A stretch of DNA of 64,000 nucleotides, taken from the NCBI RefSeq assembly GCF_041432775.1, contig NZ_JAPWAG010000003.1:1-64000 (forward strand), given 5' to 3'. The notes under the pieces are model-generated. The model saw only the letters and a program-made list of their open reading frames with translations. It ran no database searches and had not been told where the DNA came from. This DNA comes from Pauljensenia sp902373545. GTDB taxonomy: Bacteria > Actinomycetota > Actinomycetes > Actinomycetales > Actinomycetaceae. Position numbers and translations under genes: made by a program. The stretch's first letter is position 1. Each line of letters begins with the position of its first letter. This document shows, in pieces, positions 41,740 to 50,639 of this stretch.

Positions 41740-42933
41740 ATGACCATTCGCACCACTCATGTTGGTTCCCTGCCCCGTACCCCCGAGCTGCTTAAGGCGA
41801 ACGCCGCGCACCGCGAGGGTTCGCTCAGCGACGCTGATTTCACGTCGCTGCTGCAGGCCGAGGTTGATGGCGTTGTGAAGCGTCAGGCTGAGATTGGCCT
41901 AGATATCGTCAACGATGGCGAGTACGGTCACGCGATGCTCGACACGGTTGATTACGGCGCGTGGTGGACGTATTCCTTCTCTCGTTTCGGCGGGCTGTCC
42001 TTTGAGGACGTGCAGCGTTTCGATGTGCGTCCCCCGGCTGGCCGTGATGGCCGTCTGTCCTTCTCATCGTTTGCTGAGCGCCGCGACTGGCAGCGTTTCG
42101 CGGACGCGTACGCGGATCCGGATTCGGGTATTCACATCGCGAACCGTAACCCGATCGCGTTCCCGACGATCACGGGTGAGCTGACCTACATCGGTGCCGA
42201 GGCCGTGGAGCGCGATATCGCGGGTACGAAGCACGCGCTGGAGGCGGCGGGCAAGCCGGTGTCGGATGGTTTCGTGGCGGCGATTTCGCCGGGTTCGGCG
42301 GCTCGCGTGGCTAACGCGTTCTACGAGGACGACGAGGCCGTGGTGTGGGCGTGCGCGGACGTGCTGCGCGAGGAGTACAAGCGCATTACGGACGCGGGCC
42401 TGACGGTGCAGATTGATGCGCCGGATATCGCGGAGGGCTGGGATCAGATGAACCCGGAGCCCTCCGTTGAGGATTACCGCGCGTTCTCGCGCGTGCGTAT
42501 TGACGCGCTGAACCACGCGCTGGAGGGCATTGACCCGTCTCTGGTTCGTTTCCACGTGTGCTGGGGTTCGTGGCACGGCCCGCACACGACGGATATTGCG
42601 TTCAAGGACATCGTGGATCTGGCCCTGCTGGTCAACGCGAATGGCCTGACGTTTGAGGCGGCGAATGCTCGCCACGCGCACGAGTGGACGATCTGGCGCG
42701 ACACCCCGCTGCCCGAGGGCAAGTACCTGATCCCGGGCGTGGTGTCGCACTCGACGAACGTTGTGGAGCACCCGGAGCTGGTAGCTCAGCGTATCCGCCA
42801 GTTCGCGGACATCGTGGGCGACGAGCGCGTTGTGGCATCGACGGACTGTGGCCTGGGCGGCCGCATCTACCCGTCGATTGCGTGGGCGAAGCTGGAGGCT
42901 CTTGCCGAGGGCGCTCATCTCGCATCGAAGTGA
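41740..42933 (+). CDS. Cobalamin-independent methionine synthase family protein (MetE C-domain type)
   Basis: 397 residues, half the size of full MetE and corresponding to its zinc-containing catalytic barrel. TTHVGSLPR at the start, a H272-V-C274 pair in RFHVCWGSWHGPH, and C370 in STDCGLGGR are the zinc ligands. Substrate glutamate region GEYGHAMLD. Such short proteins transfer methyl groups to homocysteine from methyl donors other than polyglutamylated folate, or act like epoxyalkane:CoM transferases, so the exact reaction is open. Monocistronic, with a strong terminator. Codon choice is noticeably different from neighbours (many CGT, GGT and GCT codons), consistent with high expression. 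Confidence 0.85.
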   Translation: MTIRTTHVGSLPRTPELLKANAAHREGSLSDADFTSLLQAEVDGVVKRQAEIGLDIVNDGEYGHAMLDTVDYGAWWTYSFSRFGGLSFEDVQRFDVRPPAGRDGRLSFSSFAERRDWQRFADAYADPDSGIHIANRNPIAFPTITGELTYIGAEAVERDIAGTKHALEAAGKPVSDGFVAAISPGSAARVANAFYEDDEAVVWACADVLREEYKRITDAGLTVQIDAPDIAEGWDQMNPEPSVEDYRAFSRVRIDALNHALEGIDPSLVRFHVCWGSWHGPHTTDIAFKDIVDLALLVNANGLTFEAANARHAHEWTIWRDTPLPEGKYLIPGVVSHSTNVVEHPELVAQRIRQFADIVGDERVVASTDCGLGGRIYPSIAWAKLEALAEGAHLASK

Positions 42934-42953
42934 TTGCCTGATTGCAGGCACCG

Positions 42954-42992
42954 GGCGCGCGGGGTGGATGAGTATCCACCCCGCGCGCCTTT
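42954..42992 (+). terminator. Terminator of the metE-like gene
   Basis: Perfect 16-bp stem, left arm GGCGCGCGGGGTGGAT, 4-nt loop, then TTT. A small hairpin GCCTG-ATT-CAGGC-like sits between it and the stop. Confidence 0.85.
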
Positions 42993-43058
42993 CCCAGGCT
43001 TTTCTCAGGCAAAGCTCCCCATTCTTTGAGCTTTGCCTCACACAATTAAACACGTGTT

Positions 43059-43132
43059 GCAGCCCCCGCTTCCGGGTCGGCTCGCCGCGGTGGGGATCGC
43101 ACGCCGCATCGGGTTCCGGGATTGGGGGCTGC
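43059..43132. other. Structured intergenic stem-loop upstream of the ABC module
   Basis: Arms GCAGCCCCC and GGGGGCTGC close a 74-base segment; inside, CCGG pairs with CCGG after a symmetric 4-base internal loop (GCTT/GATT). The rest of the 324-base gap (42934-43257) holds the metE-like terminator, this structure, and a consensus-like TTGACA at 43150-43155 that may drive the ABC module, though no good -10 follows at the right distance. No ORF with family resemblance was seen. Confidence 0.4.
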
Positions 43133-43257
43133 GGCGCGTCCGGGGCATCTTGACACCCACGTTTTAACTCGCTTGTCCGTCATGCGAGTGACGGAGCCCA
43201 TTCTTCGTTATTCTGGAAGTAAGCACCCATTGTCGAGGCTGTTCGAGGGAGAACATC

Positions 43258-43881
43258 ATGGGAGCGTCCAACAGAGAAAGCACACACTCCATACGGTCGC
43301 GCGTTGTTATGTGCGCAGCTGCTCTGGCCCTTGCCGCTACAGCGTGCGGCTGCCAACAGACCACGCCCGCGGCGGAGGGGCCGTGGGCGGCCGACATCGA
43401 GCAGGCGCGCAGTGAGTGGGCGTCCAACGAGTTCGTTCAATCTGTCCTCGCCGACTCTGCCATCAGCGAGGCCGAACTCCAGGACATGCGTCAGCGCGTG
43501 CTGAGCTGCCTGACAGACAAGGGCGTCACCGGCGCATCGTTCAGCCCGAGCGGCAATCTGAGCGTCCCCGATCAGCCGGTTGGCTCCTCCGTATCTGAAG
43601 AACAGCAAGAAGAATTCGTCCACACCTGTTCCATCGATGCCGGTCAGCCGATCATCGAGGCGCTCGAGTTCGACATGCGAGTCAACCCGGATCACCGGGA
43701 TATCAACGAGCTGTTCACGCAGTGTTTGATCCGCAATAAGGCGGTTGAGGCGTCCTTCACAGCCCAAGAGCTCGCGCGCGCTCGCGAGAGCGGAACGCCT
43801 CTCGACAGCGCACTGCCTTTCATCGACCCATCCCAGGGTCCCGACATTTTGCACCGATGCCTCAGCGACCCCAGCAAATGA
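43258..43881 (+). CDS. Putative lipoprotein, first gene of an ABC export module
   Basis: 207 residues. Hydrophobic signal AALALAATAC and cysteine fit a lipobox, so probably lipid-anchored outside. The mature part is acidic and soluble with several cysteines (C at LSCLTDKG, HTCSIDAG, TQCLIRN, HRCLSD) that could form disulfides. No family recognised. GAGGGAGAA precedes the ATG. It lies 24 bases before the adaptor-like gene on the same strand, and the following genes overlap each other, so it belongs to the same operon. Role unknown: perhaps substrate capture, sensing or immunity. Confidence 0.65.
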   Translation: MGASNRESTHSIRSRVVMCAAALALAATACGCQQTTPAAEGPWAADIEQARSEWASNEFVQSVLADSAISEAELQDMRQRVLSCLTDKGVTGASFSPSGNLSVPDQPVGSSVSEEQQEEFVHTCSIDAGQPIIEALEFDMRVNPDHRDINELFTQCLIRNKAVEASFTAQELARARESGTPLDSALPFIDPSQGPDILHRCLSDPSK

Positions 43882-43905
43882 CCACAACCACCCTCAGGAG
43901 TTGAG

Positions 43906-44949
43906 ATGGCATCTTCTCGCCGTTGGCTCGCCCTCACCGCGTTTGTCGCTCTCATCACCGGTGCGGGTGGGGTCAGCGCGGGTATCCTCATTGCCTCGCC
44001 GCCCACCCCGGCCTCGTTGGCATCGTCATCTGCTCCATCGACGGTCCCCGTCACCACCCGCGAGTTCACCGATACACGCTCCCTCACCCTCACGATTCCC
44101 CCGGCCTCGCCTCACGAACTTACCTCCCCCATCGCCGGGCGCATCACGGCCCTCCAGGCAGCACCGGGAACTCCCATCACGTCAGGTTCTATTCCCTGCG
44201 AGATCGATGGCCTGCCCCTTCTTGCCTTAGCCCTATCCACCCCGCTCTATCAGGACGTGGTGGACGGAGCCGCGGGACCCGATATCGGCGCCCTGAACGC
44301 TGAGCTTGCACGACTCGGCTATGCGGCTCCCGCAGATTCTCAGCGGGTCACGGCCTCCACGCGAGCGGCCCTGGCCTCGGCGATGGGCGTGAACGACGGA
44401 GCCGGAGGTGTCCCCTCCCGCATCGAGGCCTCTCACGTCCTGTGGATTCCCGCGCCGACCGTCACCCCCTCGTCGGTCCCCGTTCACCTGGGTGACAGCG
44501 TCGATACGAGCACTGTTCTCCTCGCCCTTGAGGACTCCCGCGACGCCTTGCGCCTCTCCGTCCCACCGGACGCCTATCCCGCGGACCACGTCATCACGCT
44601 GGGGGAGACGGACTACCCCGTTCCCGCTGACGGCGTCATCGCCGACCCCACCCTGACAGCGACGATCCTGTCCTCGCGCGAATACACGGACTTCGTCCGC
44701 TCCGCCCCGAGCAGCGATGGACCCGTTCAGCTGCCCGTCTCCTGGAAGCTCGCCGCCCCCATCACCGTCACGGTCGTCCCGCCGTCCTCAGTGATCGGAG
44801 ACGCGACGAACGCGTGCGTCTTTGAGGACGGCACGCCGATCCCCGTCTCTATCGTGTCTTCTCAGCTCGGCCGAACCTACGTCCTGCCAACGACCCCGCT
44901 CTCCGCCGTCGACACCGCCGTCGAGGGACGCTCATGTCCGTCGAGCTAG
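43906..44949 (+). CDS. Adaptor-like protein with peptidoglycan-binding-like region
   Basis: 347 residues. One N-terminal membrane helix (WLALTAFVALITGAGGVSAGILIA), then an extracytoplasmic part. ELTSPIAGRITALQAAPGTPITSG is like the lipoyl/barrel-sandwich segment of membrane-fusion proteins. GPDIGALNAELARLGY...TASTRAALASAMG resembles a peptidoglycan-binding-1 repeat, as seen in actinobacterial adaptor proteins of MacAB-like systems. Its 3' end overlaps the ATPase gene by 16 bases. It likely links the permease to the envelope. Confidence 0.7.
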   Translation: MASSRRWLALTAFVALITGAGGVSAGILIASPPTPASLASSSAPSTVPVTTREFTDTRSLTLTIPPASPHELTSPIAGRITALQAAPGTPITSGSIPCEIDGLPLLALALSTPLYQDVVDGAAGPDIGALNAELARLGYAAPADSQRVTASTRAALASAMGVNDGAGGVPSRIEASHVLWIPAPTVTPSSVPVHLGDSVDTSTVLLALEDSRDALRLSVPPDAYPADHVITLGETDYPVPADGVIADPTLTATILSSREYTDFVRSAPSSDGPVQLPVSWKLAAPITVTVVPPSSVIGDATNACVFEDGTPIPVSIVSSQLGRTYVLPTTPLSAVDTAVEGRSCPSS

Positions 44950-45566
44950 ACAACGTCGGGCACAGGTTCGCCGCAAGCCCGTGGCTCTTTCGCCGTCTGA
45001 GCGCCCGCTGCGAGGACGGTGCCCTCACCGCCATCATCGGCCCGTCCGGTTCTGGCAAATCAACCCTGCTGTCGCTGATGGCGGGATGGGAGACTCCAGC
45101 CGAGGGAACGATCAGCGTCCCCCGTCCGCCTGGTGAGCAGAAGCCCCGCATTGCGTGGGTCTTCCAGAACCCATTCGGCGTTCGCGCACGCAGCGCGATT
45201 GACCACGTGGCGCTGCCCCTGCTGGCCCGCGGCATGAGCCGGGCGCAGGCCGATGTCGAGGCGAACCGGCTCCTTGATGCCTTCAACCTGGCGCATCTCG
45301 CGGAGCGCTCTTTTCGTGATCTGTCGGGCGGCGAGGCTCAGCGTGTGCTCCTCGCGCGCGGGCTCGCATGCTCCCCCACCCTGCTCCTCGTGGATGAACC
45401 GACCGCGCAGCTTGATCAGTCCACGGCTCGTGACATCGCCTCCACGCTCGGCTCTCTGCGCGAGGACGGGGTGAGCGTCGTGATCGCGACGCACGATCCG
45501 TCGATTCGCGCGCAGTGCGACGCCGTCATTGACCTCGCCCGCTTCCAGGAGGAGGAGGAGCGATGA
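44934..45566 (+). CDS. ABC transporter ATP-binding protein (MacB/LolD type)
   Basis: 210 residues, a lone nucleotide-binding domain: Walker A IGPSGSGKST, Q-loop AWVFQNPF, signature LSGGEAQR, Walker B LLLVDEPTAQLD, switch histidine IATHD. The size and the signature fit the MacB/LolD/SalX group that drives FtsX-like permeases. Overlaps both neighbours (16 bases upstream, 4 bases downstream), so the complex is made in fixed ratio. Confidence 0.93.
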   Translation: MSVELDNVGHRFAASPWLFRRLSARCEDGALTAIIGPSGSGKSTLLSLMAGWETPAEGTISVPRPPGEQKPRIAWVFQNPFGVRARSAIDHVALPLLARGMSRAQADVEANRLLDAFNLAHLAERSFRDLSGGEAQRVLLARGLACSPTLLLVDEPTAQLDQSTARDIASTLGSLREDGVSVVIATHDPSIRAQCDAVIDLARFQEEEER

Positions 45567-46636
45567 GCACACTCTCGTGGCGCGCACTCCTGTCCGAGGC
45601 CTGGAGGGACTGCCTGAGCGGGACGGCCCGCGTCGGGTTGCTGACTGTTCTGGCCACCGCCCTGGTCGGAGGCGCGATCTGCGCCGATGCGTTCTCGCTT
45701 CGTTCCCTCAGCGTTGAGGCGGCCTCTTTTCGTGCCCATCTGGGATCAGTGCGAGTCCTCCAAGCGCAAGGCAGCATCGACGGGGCCGCCTGCGATGCGC
45801 TGTCGCGAATCCCCGGGGTGCGCGCAGGAGCCGTTCGCTCGGTCGAATCCGGCTTGTCCCCGCTCGCCCTTCCGGCCTCGTCGCTGCCCCTGTACGAGGT
45901 CACGCCTGGAACCGTCTCTCTCCTGGGGACAACAACGGCCGATCCGACGGGAATTCTGCTCCCTGAGCAGGTAGCCGAGGACCTCGGCACCCCTCAAGGA
46001 ACCCTTCTTCCCCTCGCACACGGGCAGGCCGAGGTCGCGGGCACCTACCCGTGGGACGAAAACGACGGGCGCCGTCCCGGCTACGCCTACGCGGCTCTTG
46101 CCCCCGTACCCGCGACGGGGACCTTCGATGAGTGCTGGTACGAATCCTGGCCGCACAGCGACGACGTCGATGCCCTGGTGCGCTCAGCCCTCGTTGGAAG
46201 CGACGATCAGAACGCCCAGGTCATGGCCATGAACCCTTCGCGCGGGACGACCTTCGACGCGGCGGGGCGACTGCGGCAGAGGCCGACCTGGTGGGCGTGG
46301 ATCGCCGCGAGCGCCATCGGCGCCGCCACCGGGGCTGCCGCTACGTGGTGGCGTCGCCTCGAGATCGCCTCGGCGCTGCACGCTGGGCTCCGCAGATCGG
46401 ATACGACGGTCCTCCAACTGTTCGAGGCCGTGGCGTGGGTGGGCGGCGCATGCATCCTCACGTCCGGCATATGCCTCACGATCCTGAGCGGAGCGGCGCC
46501 CGGGGATCGCTCCGATCTCATGCGTTTGGTCGCTACCGAGGGTGTCTGTGCCGCGTCGTGGACTCTCATCGGGGTCGTGATTGCCTCCCTGATAATCCGC
46601 GAGCGCCAGCTGTTCACTTTCTTCAAGGGCCGGTAG
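45563..46636 (+). CDS. FtsX/MacB-like ABC permease
   Basis: 357 residues. One N-terminal helix (VGLLTVLATALVGGAICADAF), a large outer domain of about 190 residues, and three C-terminal helices (AWIAASAIGAATGAAA, VGGACILTSGICLTIL, SWTLIGVVIASLIIR). This 1+3 topology is that of MacB/FtsX-type mechanotransmission permeases. ATGA overlap with the ATPase stop. Sequence is divergent, and I recognise no substrate-specific relatives. With the three preceding genes it forms a complete export or mechanotransmission unit. Confidence 0.75.
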   Translation: MSTLSWRALLSEAWRDCLSGTARVGLLTVLATALVGGAICADAFSLRSLSVEAASFRAHLGSVRVLQAQGSIDGAACDALSRIPGVRAGAVRSVESGLSPLALPASSLPLYEVTPGTVSLLGTTTADPTGILLPEQVAEDLGTPQGTLLPLAHGQAEVAGTYPWDENDGRRPGYAYAALAPVPATGTFDECWYESWPHSDDVDALVRSALVGSDDQNAQVMAMNPSRGTTFDAAGRLRQRPTWWAWIAASAIGAATGAAATWWRRLEIASALHAGLRRSDTTVLQLFEAVAWVGGACILTSGICLTILSGAAPGDRSDLMRLVATEGVCAASWTLIGVVIASLIIRERQLFTFFKGR

Positions 46637-46669
46637 GTATCAGCGCGTGATCGCGACTACAATTGGTGT

Positions 46670-47362
46670 ATGAGCGTCCTCGTGATTCAAAACGACCCGA
46701 TCGTTCCGGTGGGTCAGTTGTCCGCCTTCCTCGGCGGTCACGAGGTGGTGCGCGCCTGGGAGGACCCGCAGCGCCTCCAGGACCTGGCGGCCGCTCCCCT
46801 GCCGGGCGCCCTCATCCTGCTGGGTGGCCGGGCCAACGCCTACGACGACGAGGCGTGCCCGTGGCTGGAAGCAGAACGCACACTCGTGCGCCGCTGCGTC
46901 GCCGCACATATCCGAGTGCTCGGCATTTGCCTGGGCGCCCAGCTGATTGCCGCGACCTTCGGCGGGCGCGTCAGCGTCGCTGACCCGGCGGGCCCCGAAT
47001 ACGGCGTCATCTCCCTGGCCTGGGGCACGAACGACCAGGCGGGCGGCGGCGGAGCCGTCCCCCTGCGCATGGCCCTGGCCTCAACCCACACGGTGTTCGC
47101 CGACCACGGCGACGCCATCGTGGAACTCCCCCACGGCGCGCGCGAGTGGGCGCGCTCGGACAAATACACGCAGATCTTCTCCTACGGCACAGCCCTGGGC
47201 GTCCAATTCCACCCGGAGGTCACGCGCGAGACCGCGACCGTGTGGGCAGTCAACAACGAGGACGTCGACACCGAGGACATCGTGGCCGGATACGACGCTC
47301 ACGAGGGCGAGCTGGCATCCACCTGCAAGACCCTGGCCGACTGGGTCAGCGGCGTCTTCTAA
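46670..47362 (+). CDS. Class I glutamine amidotransferase
   Basis: 230 residues, stand-alone. Nucleophile C87 in LGICLGAQLIA, catalytic H181 and E183 in VQFHPEV. GMP-synthase-like GATase domain, of the type found in gamma-glutamyl hydrolases or unassigned type 1 amidotransferases. No synthase partner adjoins it. It lies 33 bases after the ABC permease on the same strand and might be transcribed with it. Confidence 0.88.
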   Translation: MSVLVIQNDPIVPVGQLSAFLGGHEVVRAWEDPQRLQDLAAAPLPGALILLGGRANAYDDEACPWLEAERTLVRRCVAAHIRVLGICLGAQLIAATFGGRVSVADPAGPEYGVISLAWGTNDQAGGGGAVPLRMALASTHTVFADHGDAIVELPHGAREWARSDKYTQIFSYGTALGVQFHPEVTRETATVWAVNNEDVDTEDIVAGYDAHEGELASTCKTLADWVSGVF

Positions 47363-47373
47363 GGCACACACAG

Positions 47374-47416
47374 AATCGCAGTGCGGGCACCCCCACGCGG
47401 TGCCCGCACTGCGATT
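47374..47416. terminator. Terminator after the amidotransferase gene
   Basis: Perfect 18-bp arms, left arm AATCGCAGTGCGGGCACC, 7-nt loop. The A/T closing pairs give only a short AATT-type border and no U tract. Confidence 0.75.
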
Positions 47417-47578
47417 GACAATCGGACCTCATCGCAGCGAGCGGAGTTGAGGCCCTGCATCTAGTTTAGGGCAAAACTCAGCGAGCCAAGTAGCTTTTTC
47501 AGGAACCAAGACCACCACGTGGGACAGCTTGACAACGAAGCCCGCCACGGCCTCGTCGATACTCCCCGCGTCAGGCGG

Positions 47579-48796
47579 TCAGGGGGCCGCAACCTGCACG
47601 AACGAGCCCGTTCCGTACGCCCACACGCGGCGCTCGGCCGCCGAGATGAATACGGCCTGGCCGCGGCTCAGTTCCACACTGTCCCCGCCCTGCTCCTCGC
47701 TCACGTGCAGGGTGATGGACCCGGAGGTCGCGATGATAATACGCGGCCCCTCCCCGGGCACGGCGACCTCGTCGACGCGCGAGGTGTACATGCCCGGCGC
47801 AAGCGTCGTCACGGAGAGTTCAAACTCCTGGGCGGGCGCCAGGAAGCGGTCCGTCGTGGAGGAAGGATGCTCGGGGGCCACGCGCACGGGCGGCAGCGCT
47901 GAGAACTCGGTGATTTCGACGAGCTGGGCGGAATCCACGTACTTGCGAGTCAGGCCCGCGCGCACGACGTTGTCGGAGGAGGCCATGACCTCGATGCCCA
48001 GGCCCGACTGGTAGGCGTGAATCTGGCGCGGCGGGATGTAGACGGCCTCACCGGGACGCAGCGACACCGGATTCATGAGGAAGGCGACGATGATGCCGGG
48101 ATCCCCGGGATGCTTCTCGCCCAGGACGCTCACGAGCGTGTCGGTGCGCGGCGAGGGGGAATTCCCCGACGCCAGGCGGGAGCGGCACGACTCCACGAAC
48201 TCTTCGATGCGCTCGGGGGTCGCCGGGGAATCCTCATCGAGGAGCCAGGTCGCCAGCGAACGCAGGCCACCGCGTACCGTCGAGAGCTTCAGGCGATGCC
48301 GCAGGCGCTCGGCCAGCTCACCCTGCAGGCCCACGAGCAGCTCGCGCGCCTTGCGCGGCACGCGAAAGCCCACGAGCGCGCTGAACTCCGTGAGCGCGTA
48401 GATCATCTCCGGCTTATGGTTCATGTCCCGGTAGACGCGTCGAGGATCCGTACGCTCAATCCCCAGGACCTCCTCGCGCAGGTAGCCCTCGCGGGCAATC
48501 TCCTTCGTCGGATGCACCTGCAGGGACAGGGTCTGGGCGGGCGCGATGATTTTCGCCAGGTACGGCAGCGTCGAGCCGAAGGCGTAGAGCAGGCCGCCGC
48601 CCAGCGCGCGCTTTGGGTCCGCCGCGATGTGCTCCGCGAGCGTGTCCCCGCTCGTCAGCAGCGTCGGGCCATCCGGGTGGGTGCCGAACCACACCTCAGA
48701 CACGGGATCGTCCCCGGCGGCAGCGCCCAGGAACTCAGGGATCGCGTTCGTGGAGCCCCACGCGTCAGCTTTTGTCCAGCCGATCAGTTTTTCCAT
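47579..48796 (-). CDS. manA: Mannose-6-phosphate isomerase, class I
   Basis: 405 residues from MEKLIGWTKADAWGSTNAIPEFLG. Zinc ligands appear in LSLQVHP, PEMIYAL and YIPPRQIHAYQSG; C-terminal cupin. Converts mannose 6-phosphate to fructose 6-phosphate. The start is set by TAGGAT seven bases upstream (TAGGATGCGACCTATG), a leaderless pattern; two upstream in-frame ATGs would overlap this -10. A dispersed-motif copy lies beyond its 3' end near 47541-47556. Confidence 0.93.
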   Translation of the reverse strand: MEKLIGWTKADAWGSTNAIPEFLGAAAGDDPVSEVWFGTHPDGPTLLTSGDTLAEHIAADPKRALGGGLLYAFGSTLPYLAKIIAPAQTLSLQVHPTKEIAREGYLREEVLGIERTDPRRVYRDMNHKPEMIYALTEFSALVGFRVPRKARELLVGLQGELAERLRHRLKLSTVRGGLRSLATWLLDEDSPATPERIEEFVESCRSRLASGNSPSPRTDTLVSVLGEKHPGDPGIIVAFLMNPVSLRPGEAVYIPPRQIHAYQSGLGIEVMASSDNVVRAGLTRKYVDSAQLVEITEFSALPPVRVAPEHPSSTTDRFLAPAQEFELSVTTLAPGMYTSRVDEVAVPGEGPRIIIATSGSITLHVSEEQGGDSVELSRGQAVFISAAERRVWAYGTGSFVQVAAP

Positions 48797-48830
48797 AGGT
48801 CGCATCCTATCGCGACCGGGCACACAAAGA

Positions 48831-48864
48831 CGCGGGGGACGAGGCCTGGGCCTCCTCCCCCGCG
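48831..48864. terminator. Terminator of the ABC pair, with dispersed motif inside
   Basis: Outer arms CGCGGGGGA and TCCCCCGCG, inner GAGGCC/GGCCTC. The left arm contains GACGAGGCC. Just past the stop at 48879 of the minus-strand ABC gene. Confidence 0.65.
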
Positions 48865-48878
48865 TCCGTTGCGTGCTG

Positions 48879-50639
48879 TCAGGCGCTGGGCTGGGCGTTG
48901 GTTTCGCGCGCCTCGAGTGCGGCGAGCGCGCCGCCTCGGGCGTGCAGCTCGGCGTACGTGCCGGTCTCGACGACTCGGCCAGCGTCCATGACGATGATCA
49001 GGTCGGCGTCGCGCACGGCGCTGATGCGGTGGGCGATTTCGACGATCGTGGCGTCGCCGGCGACGCGGGCGATGCCGGCGCGCACGCGCGCCTCGGTAGC
49101 CGGGTCGACCTGGCTGGTGGCCTCGTCGAGGATGTAGATGGGAGCATCTCGCAGGAGAGCACGCGCCAGGGCCAGGCGCTGGCGCTGGCCGCCGGAGAGG
49201 CGCTCGCCCATGTCGCCGACAACGGTGTCCAGGCCGTCCTTCTCGCTGGCCAGCCAGTCGGTGAGGTCGACGGCGGCCAGGGCGCGCGTGAGGTCCTCGT
49301 CGCTGGCGCCGGGGGCCGCCAGGACCAGGTTGGCGCGCAGCGTGTCGTTGAACAGGTAGGGGCGCTGGGGCGCGTAGGCCACCGTGGAGCGCAGGTCGGT
49401 CAGGGAGACCTCGGCGACGTTGGTGCCGCCGATGGTGACCGTGCCCGAGGCAGGGTCCCAGGTACGGGTCAGCAGCGCGGCCAGGGTCGACTTGCCCGAA
49501 CCGGAGGCGCCCACGATCGCGGTGCGCTTGCCCGCGGGGATGTGGATGCTCACGCCGTCCAGGACGGTCGGGGCCTGTATCCCGGTGTCCTCGAGGGGGT
49601 AGGCGAAGGTGACGTCGGTGATCTCGATGTCGCCCGGGGTCAGCGGCTTGGGGTCGGCCGGGTCGGCGACGACCGGCGCACGGTCGGTGATCGCGAAGAC
49701 GCGGGCTGCCGATGCGAAGGCCTGGTCCAGGTCGGCGGCGAACTCTTCGACCGCCAGGACCGGGCCGAAGGAACCCATCGCGATGCCGATGGCCATGCCC
49801 GCCTGGGGCAGGGTCAGCGCCCCGGCGAGGTACTCGGAGCCTGCAACAAAAGCGACGGTGACGACGCCCGCGGCAACAGCGGCCTGGTTGAGGCCTCGGC
49901 GCAGGGCAATCCAGCGACCCTGGACGCCCAGGCCAGAGTCGATGCGCTCCTCGATCGCACTCATCTCGGCCTCGCGGCGCTCCTGAGCGCCGAAAGCGAG
50001 GACCTCGCGCACGCCCTGCACGGAGTCGGTCACGTGGGCTGCGATCGCCCCGCGGGCCTCGCGCAGCTCACGGGCCGCGCGGGCGGTCGATGCCGACCCC
50101 AGGAAGGGGATGACGGCGCCGACGACCAGCAGGAAGGGGAACAGGACGGCGGCGAGGGTCCACGACACCGAGGTCCCCATCCACGCCAGGGTCAGGATCG
50201 GGACGATGATCGCCGTCGTCACGGGGGCCAGCGTGTGGGCGAAAAAGACCTCGACGCGGTCGATGTCCTTGGTCACGCGGTTCATGATGTCGCCCGAATC
50301 CAGGCGATCCGTGCCCGCGGGAGCCTGGGGCTCGAGCTGGTCGTAGAAGTAGTTGCGCAGCATCGCCAGGGAGTGGAAGGCCACGAAGTGACCGGCGAAC
50401 TGCTCAAGGTAGCGCGCCAGACCCTTGAAAATGCTCAGGCCAACGGCGACGCCGATGACGAGGGGGATGCCCCACGCGCTTCCGCCCGACGCCAGGGCTG
50501 CGACGGCCCAGCCGCCCAGGGCGAACAGGCCGATGCCGATCATCAGGAAGACGATGCGCGCGGCGATGGAGGCGGCCAGGGGCGGCAGCACCCGGCGCGT
50601 GATCGACAGGAGTCGGAGGGAGAGTTGCCTGCGGGTCAT
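48879..50639 (-). CDS. ABC exporter, fused permease-ATPase (CydC/IrtB-like)
   Basis: 586 residues from MTRRQLSLRLLSITRRVLPPL, an ATG inside the 4-base overlap with the upstream gene. Six membrane helices, then an ATPase domain: Walker A IVGASGSGKST, signature LSGGQRQR, Walker B IYILDEATSQVD, IAHRIS. Forms a heterodimer with the preceding ABC gene. Candidates are CydDC (cysteine/glutathione export for cytochrome bd) or IrtAB/YbtPQ-like iron-chelate importers. No cydAB genes or siderophore genes are nearby, so substrate is undecided. Confidence 0.85.
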   Translation of the reverse strand: MTRRQLSLRLLSITRRVLPPLAASIAARIVFLMIGIGLFALGGWAVAALASGGSAWGIPLVIGVAVGLSIFKGLARYLEQFAGHFVAFHSLAMLRNYFYDQLEPQAPAGTDRLDSGDIMNRVTKDIDRVEVFFAHTLAPVTTAIIVPILTLAWMGTSVSWTLAAVLFPFLLVVGAVIPFLGSASTARAARELREARGAIAAHVTDSVQGVREVLAFGAQERREAEMSAIEERIDSGLGVQGRWIALRRGLNQAAVAAGVVTVAFVAGSEYLAGALTLPQAGMAIGIAMGSFGPVLAVEEFAADLDQAFASAARVFAITDRAPVVADPADPKPLTPGDIEITDVTFAYPLEDTGIQAPTVLDGVSIHIPAGKRTAIVGASGSGKSTLAALLTRTWDPASGTVTIGGTNVAEVSLTDLRSTVAYAPQRPYLFNDTLRANLVLAAPGASDEDLTRALAAVDLTDWLASEKDGLDTVVGDMGERLSGGQRQRLALARALLRDAPIYILDEATSQVDPATEARVRAGIARVAGDATIVEIAHRISAVRDADLIIVMDAGRVVETGTYAELHARGGALAALEARETNAQPSA

